Source: Bosea vestrisii (lineage in GTDB: Bacteria; Pseudomonadota; Alphaproteobacteria; Rhizobiales; Beijerinckiaceae). Taken from it: a stretch of DNA of 64,000 nucleotides. The position numbers and the translations under genes were made by a program. Of the stretch, positions 8,398 through 16,325 are shown one piece after another (position 1 is the stretch's first letter; every line of letters begins with the position of its first letter). The stretch covers positions 124,001 through 188,000 of the forward strand of contig NZ_CP126307.1 in NCBI RefSeq assembly GCF_030144325.1, written 5' to 3'. The notes under the pieces are model-generated. The model saw only the letters and a list, made by a program, of their open reading frames with translations, made no database searches and was not told the origin of the DNA.

Positions 8398-10761
8398 ATG
8401 CGCATTGCAGTCGTGGGCGGCGGGCCGGCGGGGCTCTATTACGCGCTGTTGATGAAGCGCGACTGGCCGGCGCTCGACGTCACCGTGTTCGAGCGCAATC
8501 GCGATGACGACACCTTCGGCTTCGGCGTCGTCTTCTCCGACCAGACGCTCGACCTGTTCAAGGCCGCCGACCAGCCGAGCTATGAGGCGATCGTCAAAAG
8601 CTTCGCCTACTGGGACGATATCGAGATCCATTTCAAAGGCACGGTGCAGCGCGTCTCCGGCAACGGCTTCTGCGGCTGCTCGCGCCGTACACTGCTGATG
8701 CTCTTGCAGGAGCGAGCGCGCCAGGTCGGCGTCAGGCTCGTCTTCTCGCAGGAGATCGAGGACGTCGCGGCGCTGAAGCGCGATTATGATCTCGTCGTCG
8801 CCGCCGACGGCATCAATAGCCGCATCCGAGAGGGCGATCGCGAGCGCTTCGCACCTGAGGTCGATCTCAGACCCAACCGTTTCGTCTGGATGGGCTCGAC
8901 CCGGCCCTTCGACGCCTTCACCTTCTTTTTCAAGCAGACCGAGCACGGCGTCTTCATCGCCCATTGCTACCAGTATGAGGTCGGGCAATCGACCTGGGTG
9001 CTGGAGACCGATCCGGAGACCTTTGCCCGCGCCGGGCTGGAAGGCATGGACGAGGCCGGCACGGCCGCCTTCCTCGAACAGGTCTTTGCCGAGGAACTGC
9101 AGGGCCACAAGCTGATCACCAATCGCTCGCTCTGGCGCCAGTTCCCGATGATCCGCTGCGCCAACTGGGTGGCCGACAATGTCGTGCTGATCGGTGACGC
9201 CAAGGCGACCGCGCATTTCTCGATCGGTTCGGGTACCAAGCTCGCCATGGAGGATGCGATCGCGCTGCATGGTGCCTTCCGGCGCGCCGGGCTCGACGTG
9301 ACGGCAGCGCTCTCGACCTTCGAGACCGGACGGCGCGAGGAGGTCGAGAAGACCCAGCATGCCGCCGACGTCTCGCTGGTCTGGTTCGAGCAGCTCAAGC
9401 GCTTCTGGGATTTCGAGCCCCTGCGCTTCGCCTTCGGCCTGATGACCCGGTCCAAGGCGATCACCTACGACAATCTCGCTCTGCGCGCGCCCGAGTTCGT
9501 TGCGGCGATCGATCGGGTGGTCGCCGACGATCTCGGCGCCGACCAGGCGACGCGCCGTGACGGCACGCCATTGCCGCCGGCCTTCCAGCCCTTCGCCTTG
9601 CGTGAGATGAGGGTCGCGAACCGCTTCGTCGTCTCGCCCATGTGCCAGTACTCGGCACAAGAGGGGCTGCCGGGCGACTGGCACCTGATGCATTACGGCG
9701 CCCGCGCCATCGGTGGGGCAGGGCTCGTCTTCACCGAGATGACCTGCGTCTCGGCCGATGCCCGCATCACGCCCGGCTGCACCGGCCTCTATAGCGACGC
9801 GCAGGAAGCGGCCTGGAGGCGCATCGTCGACTTCGTCCACGGCAACTCGGCGGCGAAGATCTGCCTGCAGCTCGGCCATGCCGGCCGCAAAGGCGCGAGC
9901 AAGCTGATGTGGGATGGGATGGACCGCCCGCTCGACGTGGGCGCTTGGCCGATCGTCTCGGCCTCGCCCTTGCCATACTATCCCGAGAGCCAGGTCCCGC
10001 GCGAGCTGGCGCGGACCGACATGGACCGGATCAAGGCCGATTTCGTCGCGGCGGCCGAGCGCGGCCTGCGTGCCGGCTTCGACATGCTCGAACTGCACTG
10101 CGCCCATGGCTATCTGCTCGCGAGCTTCCTCTCGCCGCTGACCAACCGGCGGAGCGACGAGTATGGCGGCTCGATCGCGAACCGCCTGCGTTATCCGCTG
10201 GAAGTCTTTGCCGCGCTTCGCCAGATCTGGCCGGCCGACAAACCTATGTCGGTGCGCATCTCGGCGACGGATTGGCAGGAGGGCGGGATCAGCCCGGACG
10301 AGTCGGTCGCGATCTCGGAAGCGTTTGCCGAAGCCGGTTGCGACCTCGTCGACGTCTCGACCGGGCAGACCACGCCGCGGGCCCGGCCGCTCTATGGCCG
10401 CATGTTCCAGACCCCGTTCTCCGACCGCATCCGTAACGAGGCCGGCATCGCCACCATGTGCGTCGGCGCCATCACTACGGCCGACCAGGCCAATACTATC
10501 GTCGCCGCCGGCCGCGCCGATCTGGTCGCGCTCGGCCGGCCGCATCTGGCCGACCCGTCCTTCGTGCTGCGGGCGGCCGCCTGGTATGGTGCCGATGTCG
10601 CCCAGCCGGTGCAGTACCAGCCCGGCAAGGACCAGCTCATGCGCAACACGCCGCGCGAGCGGGAAGAACTGGAGACCCTCAAGCTCAAGGCCAAGCCGAG
10701 CCGGCATGGCGGCTTGCCGACTGATGTCGTGACCACTCAGGCTGCGCGGGCGGCAGAATAG
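8398..10761 (+). CDS. Bifunctional aryl-CoA monooxygenase/reductase, probable 2-aminobenzoyl-CoA monooxygenase/reductase
   Basis: A 787-residue two-domain flavoprotein. Residues 1 to about 385 form an FAD aromatic hydroxylase: GGGPAGLYYA at 7-16, 'VVAADGINSRIRE', and the second FAD motif 'VVLIGDAKATAHFSIGSGTK' near 263. Residues from about 390 form an old-yellow-enzyme domain of the YqjM type: 'RFVVSPMCQYSA', 'LQLGHAGRKG', 'LELHCAHGYLLASFLSPLTN', 'ALGRPHLADP'. This layout and size match the 2-aminobenzoyl-CoA monooxygenase/reductase described in Azoarcus evansii, which hydroxylates and then reduces the ring. Such proteins are often named salicylyl-CoA 5-hydroxylase/oxidoreductase. The ATG at 8398 follows GGGAGAG; an ATG 18 codons upstream would overlap the operator. 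No gentisate genes are nearby, which favours the aminobenzoate reading. Confidence 0.88.
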   Translation: MRIAVVGGGPAGLYYALLMKRDWPALDVTVFERNRDDDTFGFGVVFSDQTLDLFKAADQPSYEAIVKSFAYWDDIEIHFKGTVQRVSGNGFCGCSRRTLLMLLQERARQVGVRLVFSQEIEDVAALKRDYDLVVAADGINSRIREGDRERFAPEVDLRPNRFVWMGSTRPFDAFTFFFKQTEHGVFIAHCYQYEVGQSTWVLETDPETFARAGLEGMDEAGTAAFLEQVFAEELQGHKLITNRSLWRQFPMIRCANWVADNVVLIGDAKATAHFSIGSGTKLAMEDAIALHGAFRRAGLDVTAALSTFETGRREEVEKTQHAADVSLVWFEQLKRFWDFEPLRFAFGLMTRSKAITYDNLALRAPEFVAAIDRVVADDLGADQATRRDGTPLPPAFQPFALREMRVANRFVVSPMCQYSAQEGLPGDWHLMHYGARAIGGAGLVFTEMTCVSADARITPGCTGLYSDAQEAAWRRIVDFVHGNSAAKICLQLGHAGRKGASKLMWDGMDRPLDVGAWPIVSASPLPYYPESQVPRELARTDMDRIKADFVAAAERGLRAGFDMLELHCAHGYLLASFLSPLTNRRSDEYGGSIANRLRYPLEVFAALRQIWPADKPMSVRISATDWQEGGISPDESVAISEAFAEAGCDLVDVSTGQTTPRARPLYGRMFQTPFSDRIRNEAGIATMCVGAITTADQANTIVAAGRADLVALGRPHLADPSFVLRAAAWYGADVAQPVQYQPGKDQLMRNTPREREELETLKLKAKPSRHGGLPTDVVTTQAARAAE

Positions 10762-10785
10762 CCGGAACTTCATCGCGCGGTGGCG

Positions 10786-10813
10786 GGTTGATCGAGGAAT
10801 TCCTCGATCAACC
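10786..10813. promoter_or_regulatory. 28-bp perfect palindrome directly before a ribosome-binding site
   Basis: The half-site GGTTGATCGAGGAA is followed at once by its exact reverse complement, centred on an EcoRI-like GGAATTCC. The palindrome ends at 10813, touching the CGGAG ribosome-binding site of the small secreted-protein gene at 10825. There is no T-tract, so it is not a standard terminator. It could be an operator or an RNA hairpin affecting translation. It could also help separate this gene from the monooxygenase transcript, which ends 24 bases upstream. Confidence 0.6.
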
Positions 10814-10824
10814 GGAGATCCGCC

Positions 10825-11142
10825 ATGACTGCCAGGACGACGATGCTTGCCCTGCTGACGACGGTCGCGCTGACCACCGCGGCCATGGCGCAGACACCTC
10901 AAACCACAAAACAGCCCGACAACTCCGGCGTGGGCCCGACGACAACGCATCCGAGCCAGGTCGACAAGGGCCAGAACATGATCCTGCCTTCGGCCGGACA
11001 AGCCGGGCAATCGGCGGCGCCAACCATGGTCTTTGATTGCAAGAACAAGCCGCAGGATTGCACCACGCCGCCATCTCCAGGCGACAAGAGCAGCATGCCC
11101 AAGCAATCGGAGCCGCCGGTGACCTCAGCTCCCTCCAAGTGA
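10825..11142 (+). CDS. Small secreted protein of unknown function
   Basis: I do not recognise this 105-residue protein. It starts with a clear Sec signal peptide ('TTMLALLTTVALTTAAMAQ', cleavage after AMA). The mature part is low in complexity, rich in Pro, Thr, Ser, Gln and Lys. It has two cysteines six residues apart (DCKNKPQDC) that could form a small disulfide loop. No transmembrane segment follows. It begins 63 bases after the monooxygenase/reductase stop, behind a perfect palindrome, so it is probably a separate unit. Function unknown; periplasmic or extracellular location is inferred from the signal peptide. Confidence 0.78.
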   Translation: MTARTTMLALLTTVALTTAAMAQTPQTTKQPDNSGVGPTTTHPSQVDKGQNMILPSAGQAGQSAAPTMVFDCKNKPQDCTTPPSPGDKSSMPKQSEPPVTSAPSK

Positions 11143-11152
11143 AGAGAGAGAC

Positions 11153-11168
11153 ATTGCAGATTTGCAAT
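11153..11168. promoter_or_regulatory. ATTGCA-N4-TGCAAT dyad, LysR-type box candidate
   Basis: A perfect interrupted dyad, ATTGCAGATTTGCAAT, lies about 110 bases upstream of the dioxygenase-like gene at 11280. Such TTGCA/TGCAA dyads resemble LysR-type (or some MarR-type) operators. No regulator gene lies next to it, so the cognate protein is unknown. Confidence 0.4.
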
Positions 11169-11279
11169 TTATGATTGGATGATCGCCGTCTTTATGGCGT
11201 CACCGCAACGACTATGTTCTTGGGCAACCGATCCTGCTGCGCCTCGCAATGTGAGGCGTACAACCAAGGGGCCCAAATC

Positions 11280-12230
11280 ATGCAACTCACCGGCATCCAC
11301 CACGTCACCGCCATCACCGCCCAGGCAGCGCAGAACCGGCGCTTCTACGTCGAGACGCTCGGCCTGCGCCTCGTCAAGAAGACGGTGAACCAGGATGACA
11401 CCTCCGCCTATCACCTGTTCTATGCTGACGGCGCCGGCTCGCCGGGAACCGACCTGACCTTCTTTGATTGGCCGACTTCTCCTGCTCGGCGCGGCACCAA
11501 TTCGATCACGCGCACGTCGCTCAGGGTTGCGAGCGAGGCTTCGCTCGACTTCTGGCGCGAGCGTCTGACCGCAGCAGGCGTTGCAGTCTCCGATACGCGC
11601 TTGCTCAATGGTCGCGCCGCGTTCGATTTCGAGGATCCGGAGGGCCAGCGGCTGACGCTCGTCGTCGATGGCGGCACGATTCCCTTCGTCGCCTGGGAGA
11701 AGAGCCCGGTTCCGGCCGAGCATCAGATTCGCGGCCTCGGCCCGGTGACGATCTCGGTGCCGCAGATCGAGCGGACCGAGCTCGTCCTGACTAAGCTGCT
11801 CGGGTTGGAGCGGATCGCGGATTATCGCGACGCGAACCATGCCACTGGCGACATCCATGTCTTCCGGATCGGCGAGGGCGGCTCGGCGGCGGAGCTCAAC
11901 GTTGCAGTCGAGCCCGGTCTCTCTCCAGCGCGTGAGGGCGCTGGCGGTGTCCACCATCTCGCCCTCAGGACACCAAGCTTCGGCGAATACGATGCCTGGG
12001 CCGAGCGGCTGCGCGCCTCGGGCTATCCGAATAGCGGCCCAGTCGACCGCTTCTACTTCCGCTCGCTCTATCTGCGCGAGCCGAACGGGGTGCTGATCGA
12101 GATCGCCAGCGACGGACCAGGTTTCGCCGCCGACGAGCCCTTCGAGACGATGGGCGAGGGGCTCGCGCTGCCGCCCTTCCTCGAGCCGAAGCGGGCGGCG
12201 ATCGAGGCCAGGCTGAAGCCCCTGGCTTGA
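11280..12230 (+). CDS. Ring-cleaving dioxygenase, VOC (glyoxalase/bleomycin) family
   Basis: A 316-residue protein built of two vicinal-oxygen-chelate halves. The first begins 'LTGIHHVTAITAQAAQNRRFYVETLGLRLVKKTVN' with the metal-ligand His in IHHVT; the second contains 'GGVHHLALRTPSF' with another His and ends with the ligand Glu in 'NGVLIEIASDGPGF'. This arrangement fits the MhqO/MhqA-type ring-cleaving dioxygenases that open hydroquinone-like rings with Fe(II). The ATG at 11280 starts at the conserved N-terminus. It stands alone, with an operator-like dyad upstream. A link to the aromatic island just upstream is possible but unproven. Confidence 0.88.
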   Translation: MQLTGIHHVTAITAQAAQNRRFYVETLGLRLVKKTVNQDDTSAYHLFYADGAGSPGTDLTFFDWPTSPARRGTNSITRTSLRVASEASLDFWRERLTAAGVAVSDTRLLNGRAAFDFEDPEGQRLTLVVDGGTIPFVAWEKSPVPAEHQIRGLGPVTISVPQIERTELVLTKLLGLERIADYRDANHATGDIHVFRIGEGGSAAELNVAVEPGLSPAREGAGGVHHLALRTPSFGEYDAWAERLRASGYPNSGPVDRFYFRSLYLREPNGVLIEIASDGPGFAADEPFETMGEGLALPPFLEPKRAAIEARLKPLA

Positions 12231-12474
12231 GCCTTTCAGGAGCTATCAAGGCGCGCTGCGGCAATCCTTGCCGCCGCACGCCAGCTTTCGTAAAACTGTT
12301 TCGATTCATCGGGAATTAACCAGCTTCGCGCTCAATGCGAGGACGAGGTTGGGGCTTCCCGAGACTGACGAACAGGCCGAAACGGTCTGCCCAGCGCGAT
12401 AGAGCGTGTCGGCGAGACGAGTGCGGCGCTGCGCCAGAGCGGGATGCCTTGCAAGGTGTCCCGAGGCGTTGCGT

Positions 12475-13596
12475 ATGCGTAGCTCGAACAAATTCGCCGG
12501 CTATTCCTATAGCCTGAAGCGCCGGCGCCGCAGCCCCTTCATTCGCCTTGGCGTGCTCGTTGCCGTCGCCGGTGGTGCGATGGCGGGCTTCTCTGCCTGG
12601 TCGGGCAGGCAGGCTGAGCCCGCAGTGACAGCGACCTCACCTGTTCAGAAACACACACAGGCCCGCTCGGCGGCACTGGCCCACACCTCGACGCCGCTGC
12701 TCCGTCCCGGCTATGTCGTCGGCTACGTCGCGCAGCCGCTCGCCGGCAGCGCGCCCTTGCCCGGCCGCTTCCAGTCGGCAATGGTGGCCCGGCCGGTGGT
12801 CGTGGCCGATCCTGAAACGACCGGCTCGATCACCCCGTCCGAGCTCGCCAATCCGAGCCTGGCGACGACCACGGTCACGGTGCAGCCCACTGCCGAGCCG
12901 CCGCAGATTGCCCTGATCGCCCCGCGCCCGGTCCCGCGTCCGGCGGATCTGAAATTTCCGAAGCCGCCGGAGCCGAGCGTCGCAACGCGCGCGACGTCGC
13001 GCCAGAGCAAGGATGTCGTCGCGAAGGCCGAGCCCACCGACAACCGCTCCTTCTTCGAAAAGCTTTTCGGCGTGAACGCGAATGCGCCGCAGAGCTCCGG
13101 CGAGCGTCTCGCCTATGCGGCGCCGCAGGACGACATTACCCAGCGCAGCGGCCGCGGCAGCGGCCTGACCGTCGCTCCGTCGCCATCACCGTTGGCATCG
13201 ACGCCGGTCGCCAGCGGCAAGACGGCGATCTACGACATCAGCGCCCGCGTGGTTTATCTGCCCAATGGCGAGCGGCTGGAGGCCAATTCCGGCCTCGGCG
13301 ACAAGATGAACGACCTGCGCTTCGTCCATGTCCGCATGCATGGACCGACGCCGCCGCATGTCTACAATCTGACCGAGCGCGAATCCCTGTTCCATGGCGT
13401 TCGCGCGATCCGGATGCATCCGGTCGGCGGCGCCGGCAAGATTTTCGGTCGCGCCGGCCTGCTGGTGCACAACTATCTGCTCGGCCCGCGCGGCGACTCG
13501 AATGGCTGCGTCTCGGTCAAGGATTACGAGCGCTTCCTGCAGGCCTTCCTGCGTGGCGAGATCAAGCAGCTCGTGGTGGTCGCCGGTCGGAGCTGA
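12475..13596 (+). CDS. DUF2778 (Tlde1-like) L,D-transpeptidase-like protein, membrane-anchored
   Basis: A 373-residue protein. A basic N-terminus ('YSLKRRRRSPFIR') is followed by one transmembrane segment (about 22-42), then a Pro/Ala/Thr-rich linker to about residue 245, then a C-terminal domain. That domain starts 'IYDISARVVYLPNGERLEA' and carries the catalytic-type pair: His in 'LLVHNYLLGPRG' and Cys in 'DSNGCVSVKDYERFL'. The family (DUF2778, PF10908) includes the Salmonella type VI effector Tlde1, which cuts or exchanges D-amino acids in peptidoglycan stems. In Hyphomicrobiales such proteins are chromosomal and periplasmic; no secretion system is nearby. I chose ATG 12475 because the upstream extension lacks conserved features. 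Confidence 0.8.
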   Translation: MRSSNKFAGYSYSLKRRRRSPFIRLGVLVAVAGGAMAGFSAWSGRQAEPAVTATSPVQKHTQARSAALAHTSTPLLRPGYVVGYVAQPLAGSAPLPGRFQSAMVARPVVVADPETTGSITPSELANPSLATTTVTVQPTAEPPQIALIAPRPVPRPADLKFPKPPEPSVATRATSRQSKDVVAKAEPTDNRSFFEKLFGVNANAPQSSGERLAYAAPQDDITQRSGRGSGLTVAPSPSPLASTPVASGKTAIYDISARVVYLPNGERLEANSGLGDKMNDLRFVHVRMHGPTPPHVYNLTERESLFHGVRAIRMHPVGGAGKIFGRAGLLVHNYLLGPRGDSNGCVSVKDYERFLQAFLRGEIKQLVVVAGRS

Positions 13597-13646
13597 AGCG
13601 CGCCGCCAGCCTTGCGCGGACTGCACCAGGCTGGTCTGATCGGCCT

Positions 13647-13923
13647 ATGATAAAGACTGGCCCAGCTGACAACACGCCTGCTTGCGCTCTCAGTGCTCGC
13701 GCTTCCGCTCGCGATGAGCGTCCCTGCCGTTGCCGAGGTTCGTTTCGGCAACAATGTCCGCATCGGCGGGCACGATGCCTCGAACCAGCGCTTCGACCGC
13801 AGGAACCGCGGCGTCTACCACATCTATGAAGGCAGGCCGCGCAATCCGGGCTGCACCTGGCGGGCGGACGGAAGGGGCGGGCGCGTCAAGATCTGCCATT
13901 TGCAGCGCATCAGGCGGCGCTGA
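13647..13923 (+). CDS. Small secreted basic protein, start probably displaced by a one-base insertion
   Basis: I do not recognise this protein. The frame ending at 13923 encodes a mature region 'EVRFGNNVRIGGHDASNQRF' followed by an Arg/Gly-rich segment with two cysteines. In the same frame, upstream codons read '...TTRLLALSVLALPLAMSVPAVA', a good signal peptide, but no ATG exists before the TAA at 13651. Removing one A from the AAA at 13652-13654 would join the ATG at 13647 to it and give a complete signal peptide. As the sequence stands, the first in-frame start is GTG at 13693, which leaves too short a signal. The gene is convergent with the chemoreceptor gene. Confidence 0.55.
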
Positions 13924-13925
13924 CA

Positions 13926-13959
13926 AAGAAAAGGGGGGCTAGCGCGAAGCTCGCCCCCC
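13926..13959 (-). terminator. Rho-independent terminator of the chemoreceptor gene
   Basis: Read on the minus strand, GGGGGGC pairs with GCCCCCC around a short loop, with an inner AGC/GCT pairing. It is followed by CTTTTCTTT. It lies about 50 bases past the chemoreceptor stop codon. Confidence 0.75.
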
Positions 13960-14011
13960 AGCCGTAGATTGCGCGGTGGAATTACCGAGGCGCTCGGTGC
14001 GTCGGCCTTTC

Positions 14012-16082
14012 TCAGAACTCTTCCCACCCGGCGTCGCCGCCGCGGGCATTGGCGACCTTGCGGGCCGGAGCGGGAACGCGAGCGGGCGCTGCGCGCTCGC
14101 GGCGCGGCATGGGCTGCTGCTGAGCAAAGGCGGCTTCCGCCAGCGTACGCAGCCGTTCCGGCTCGGATGCAGCCGGCTGGCGCGAGTGGGCAACAGTGCT
14201 CTCGCTGGTCCGGAAGCCGGCGACCAGGGCGTTGAGTTCACTGATCTTGCTCGAAAGCGCACCGGCGGAGGCGGCACTCTGCTCGGCCAGCGCAGCGTTG
14301 GCCTGAGTCATCTCGTCCATATGGGCGACGGTCTGGCTCATCTCCTCGATGCCGTTGGCCTGCTCGCTCGACGCGGCCGCGACCTCCGAGACGGTCGCCT
14401 GGACGCTTCCCGCCGCTTCGACGATGCGCGTGAGTGCATCGCCGGCCTGGCGCACGAGTTTTACGCCGGCCTCGACCTCGCTGTTGGAGGACGAGATCAG
14501 TCCGGAAATGTCCTTGGCCGCCTCACTCGAACGCTGCGCCAGCGTACGAACCTCGCTCGCCACCACCGCGAAGCCCTTGCCGGCATCGCCGGCGCGGGCC
14601 GCTTCCACCGCCGCATTCAGCGCCAGCAGGTTGGTCTGGAAGGCAATGTCGTCGATCACCCGGATGATGTCGGAGATTTTCTTCGAGGCCAGCTCAATCC
14701 GCGTCATGGCCGAAACTGCGTCGGTGACAATGTTGCCGCCGTCCTGGGCGACCTGCATGGCCTGTCCGGCCTGGCGAACCGCCTGCTGGGCGGCCTGCGC
14801 GGCTGCCTTCACCGATGCAGCGAGCTGCTCCGTTGTCGCGGCGCTCTCTTCAAGGGAGGAGGCCTGCTCTTCGGTCCGCTTCGAGAGATCGTCCGCGCCC
14901 GTATTGATCTCGCGTGCCGACAATCCGACATCCGCCGACATGGTCTGGATCGTGCTGACCGTCGAGGACAGGCGAGACATCGTCTCGTTGATCGCGTCCT
15001 TCAGCTCGGCGAAGCGCCCGCGATAGGCGGTCGGCACCTGGTTGGTCAGGATCACCGGCGGCCAGGGCCTGCAGCACCGCGACGAACTCTGTCGTGGCAT
15101 TGTCGACCACTGCGTTAATCTCATTGATCCCGGCAACCAACTGCTGCATCTGCTCGTCGCCATGGTCGATCTGCAGGCGCGCCGAGAAATCGCCGGCGGC
15201 CGCCGCCGCCACGACCTCGCCGACATCGGACACCACCGAGGCCATCGCATCGGCCGAGCGAATACGCGCCGCGGCGGCCGCACGCTCCTGTTCCTGCAAC
15301 AGGGCAACCTGCTCGGTGCTCTGGCGCAGCACGGAAACGGCCCGCGCCATCTCGCCGATTTCGTCCCGTCGCTTGGTGTGCGGCACCTCGATCTGGGTGT
15401 CGCCCGCGGTCAGGCGGCTCATCATCCCGCCAAGGTCGACCAAGGGGCGAATGATCGAGCGCCGGGAGAAGGCCAGCGCGCCGAAAATGGCGACGCCGAG
15501 CACCACGATGAGCGCGACCGGCAGCCAGATCCGAACCTGTTCGAAGAAGGCGCTCGCCTCCGCATCAACTTGGTTGGCATGCGCCTCGTTGAAGCTGCTC
15601 AGCGAGGTGAGTTCTTCCTGAAGCGTCGCGCGGTTCTTCTTGCTGGCGTCGCTGTTGCCCCAGGCTTCGGCGGCGCGGGCCGAAATCTCGCGAACCATGC
15701 GCGTCGTCTCGAGTCGGATACCGGTGAACTCGGCGATGAGCCCGCTGATCTTCTCCATGCGCTCGCGTTCGCTGGCGGGAACGAGCTTGGCGAGGTCCTT
15801 GCGGCGTTCCTCGACCTTAGTCAGGCCGCCCTCGACGGTTGTCGCCGCAATCCCGGCGAAATGCGGGTTGCGGGCAGTGTAGACGAGATAGGAATCAGCC
15901 ACGACGAGATTGACTGCGGCATTGAGCCGTTCCGCGGCGAGGGCAACATGGTTTTGCTGTGATGAGCGCTCGTTCATCGTGTCGATGCGGGTCATCGCCA
16001 GCAATGCGCAACCGAGTGCTACCAAGGCGCCGGCCGCGACGATCGCGATCAGCCCCAGAATCTGGGTCCTGATGGATTTCAT
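14012..16082 (-). pseudogene. Methyl-accepting chemotaxis protein, one-base frameshift
   Basis: Two overlapping frames together encode a normal chemoreceptor of about 689 residues. The N-terminal frame has a transmembrane segment (about 8-30), a periplasmic helical sensor ('TMNERSSQQNHVALAAERLN'), a second transmembrane segment (about 195-217) and a HAMP domain ('RRSIIRPLVDLGGMM'). The C-terminal frame has the signalling hairpin ('IIRVIDDIAFQTNLLALNAA', 'VVASEVRTLAQRS') and ends GWEEF, a WxxF-type pentapeptide of the kind that tethers CheR/CheB. One extra base in the GG at 15049-15050 breaks 'ALAAGD-LTNQV'. Start ATG 16082 follows GAGGGG. A sequencing error is more likely than decay, because both halves are intact. 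The ligand is unknown. Confidence 0.88.
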
Positions 16083-16161
16083 GATGTCCCCTCGCAGGCC
16101 GCTAGTTCGTTTGCGGCGCTGCAACGTAACGAGAGGGCTTGAATCCGGAGTTAACCGTGAT

Positions 16162-16180
16162 CGGCCTTAGGCCGTTTTTT
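16162..16180 (+). terminator. Orphan intrinsic terminator on the plus strand
   Basis: CGGCCTTAGGCCG followed by six T forms a compact hairpin plus U-tract on the plus strand. No plus-strand gene ends here: the chemoreceptor starts to its left and topA ends to its right, both on the minus strand. It may end a short unannotated plus-strand transcript, or be chance. Confidence 0.4.
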
Positions 16181-16192
16181 CAATCGGTTGAA

Positions 16193-16302
16193 GCGTCATT
16201 CCGGACACGCGGCTTTACCCGCGCGGCTCCGGAGTCCATCGACGGGCGCCGGAATTCTATGACGGATTCCAGCGCTCCGCTTCGCTGCGGGCAGAATGAC
16301 GC
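16193..16302. repeat. Intergenic REP/MITE-like element (family C)
   Basis: A 110-bp element bounded by the inverted ends GCGTCATTC and GAATGACGC. It contains internal complementary segments (for example ACGCGGCT and GCCGCGT-like blocks). It has the same layout as the elements at 34214 and 39951: TCAT-start, two hairpins, ATGA-end. It fills most of the gap between the chemoreceptor and topA. Confidence 0.65.
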
Positions 16303-16325
16303 CGGCAGGTAGGACGGCAAGTGCT

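Noticed and set aside
7405..11106. A 1233-codon minus-strand reading frame across the SDR and the monooxygenase/reductase
   Set aside because: Only its last 253 codons are a real SDR. The rest is the antisense of the fused monooxygenase and has no family features.
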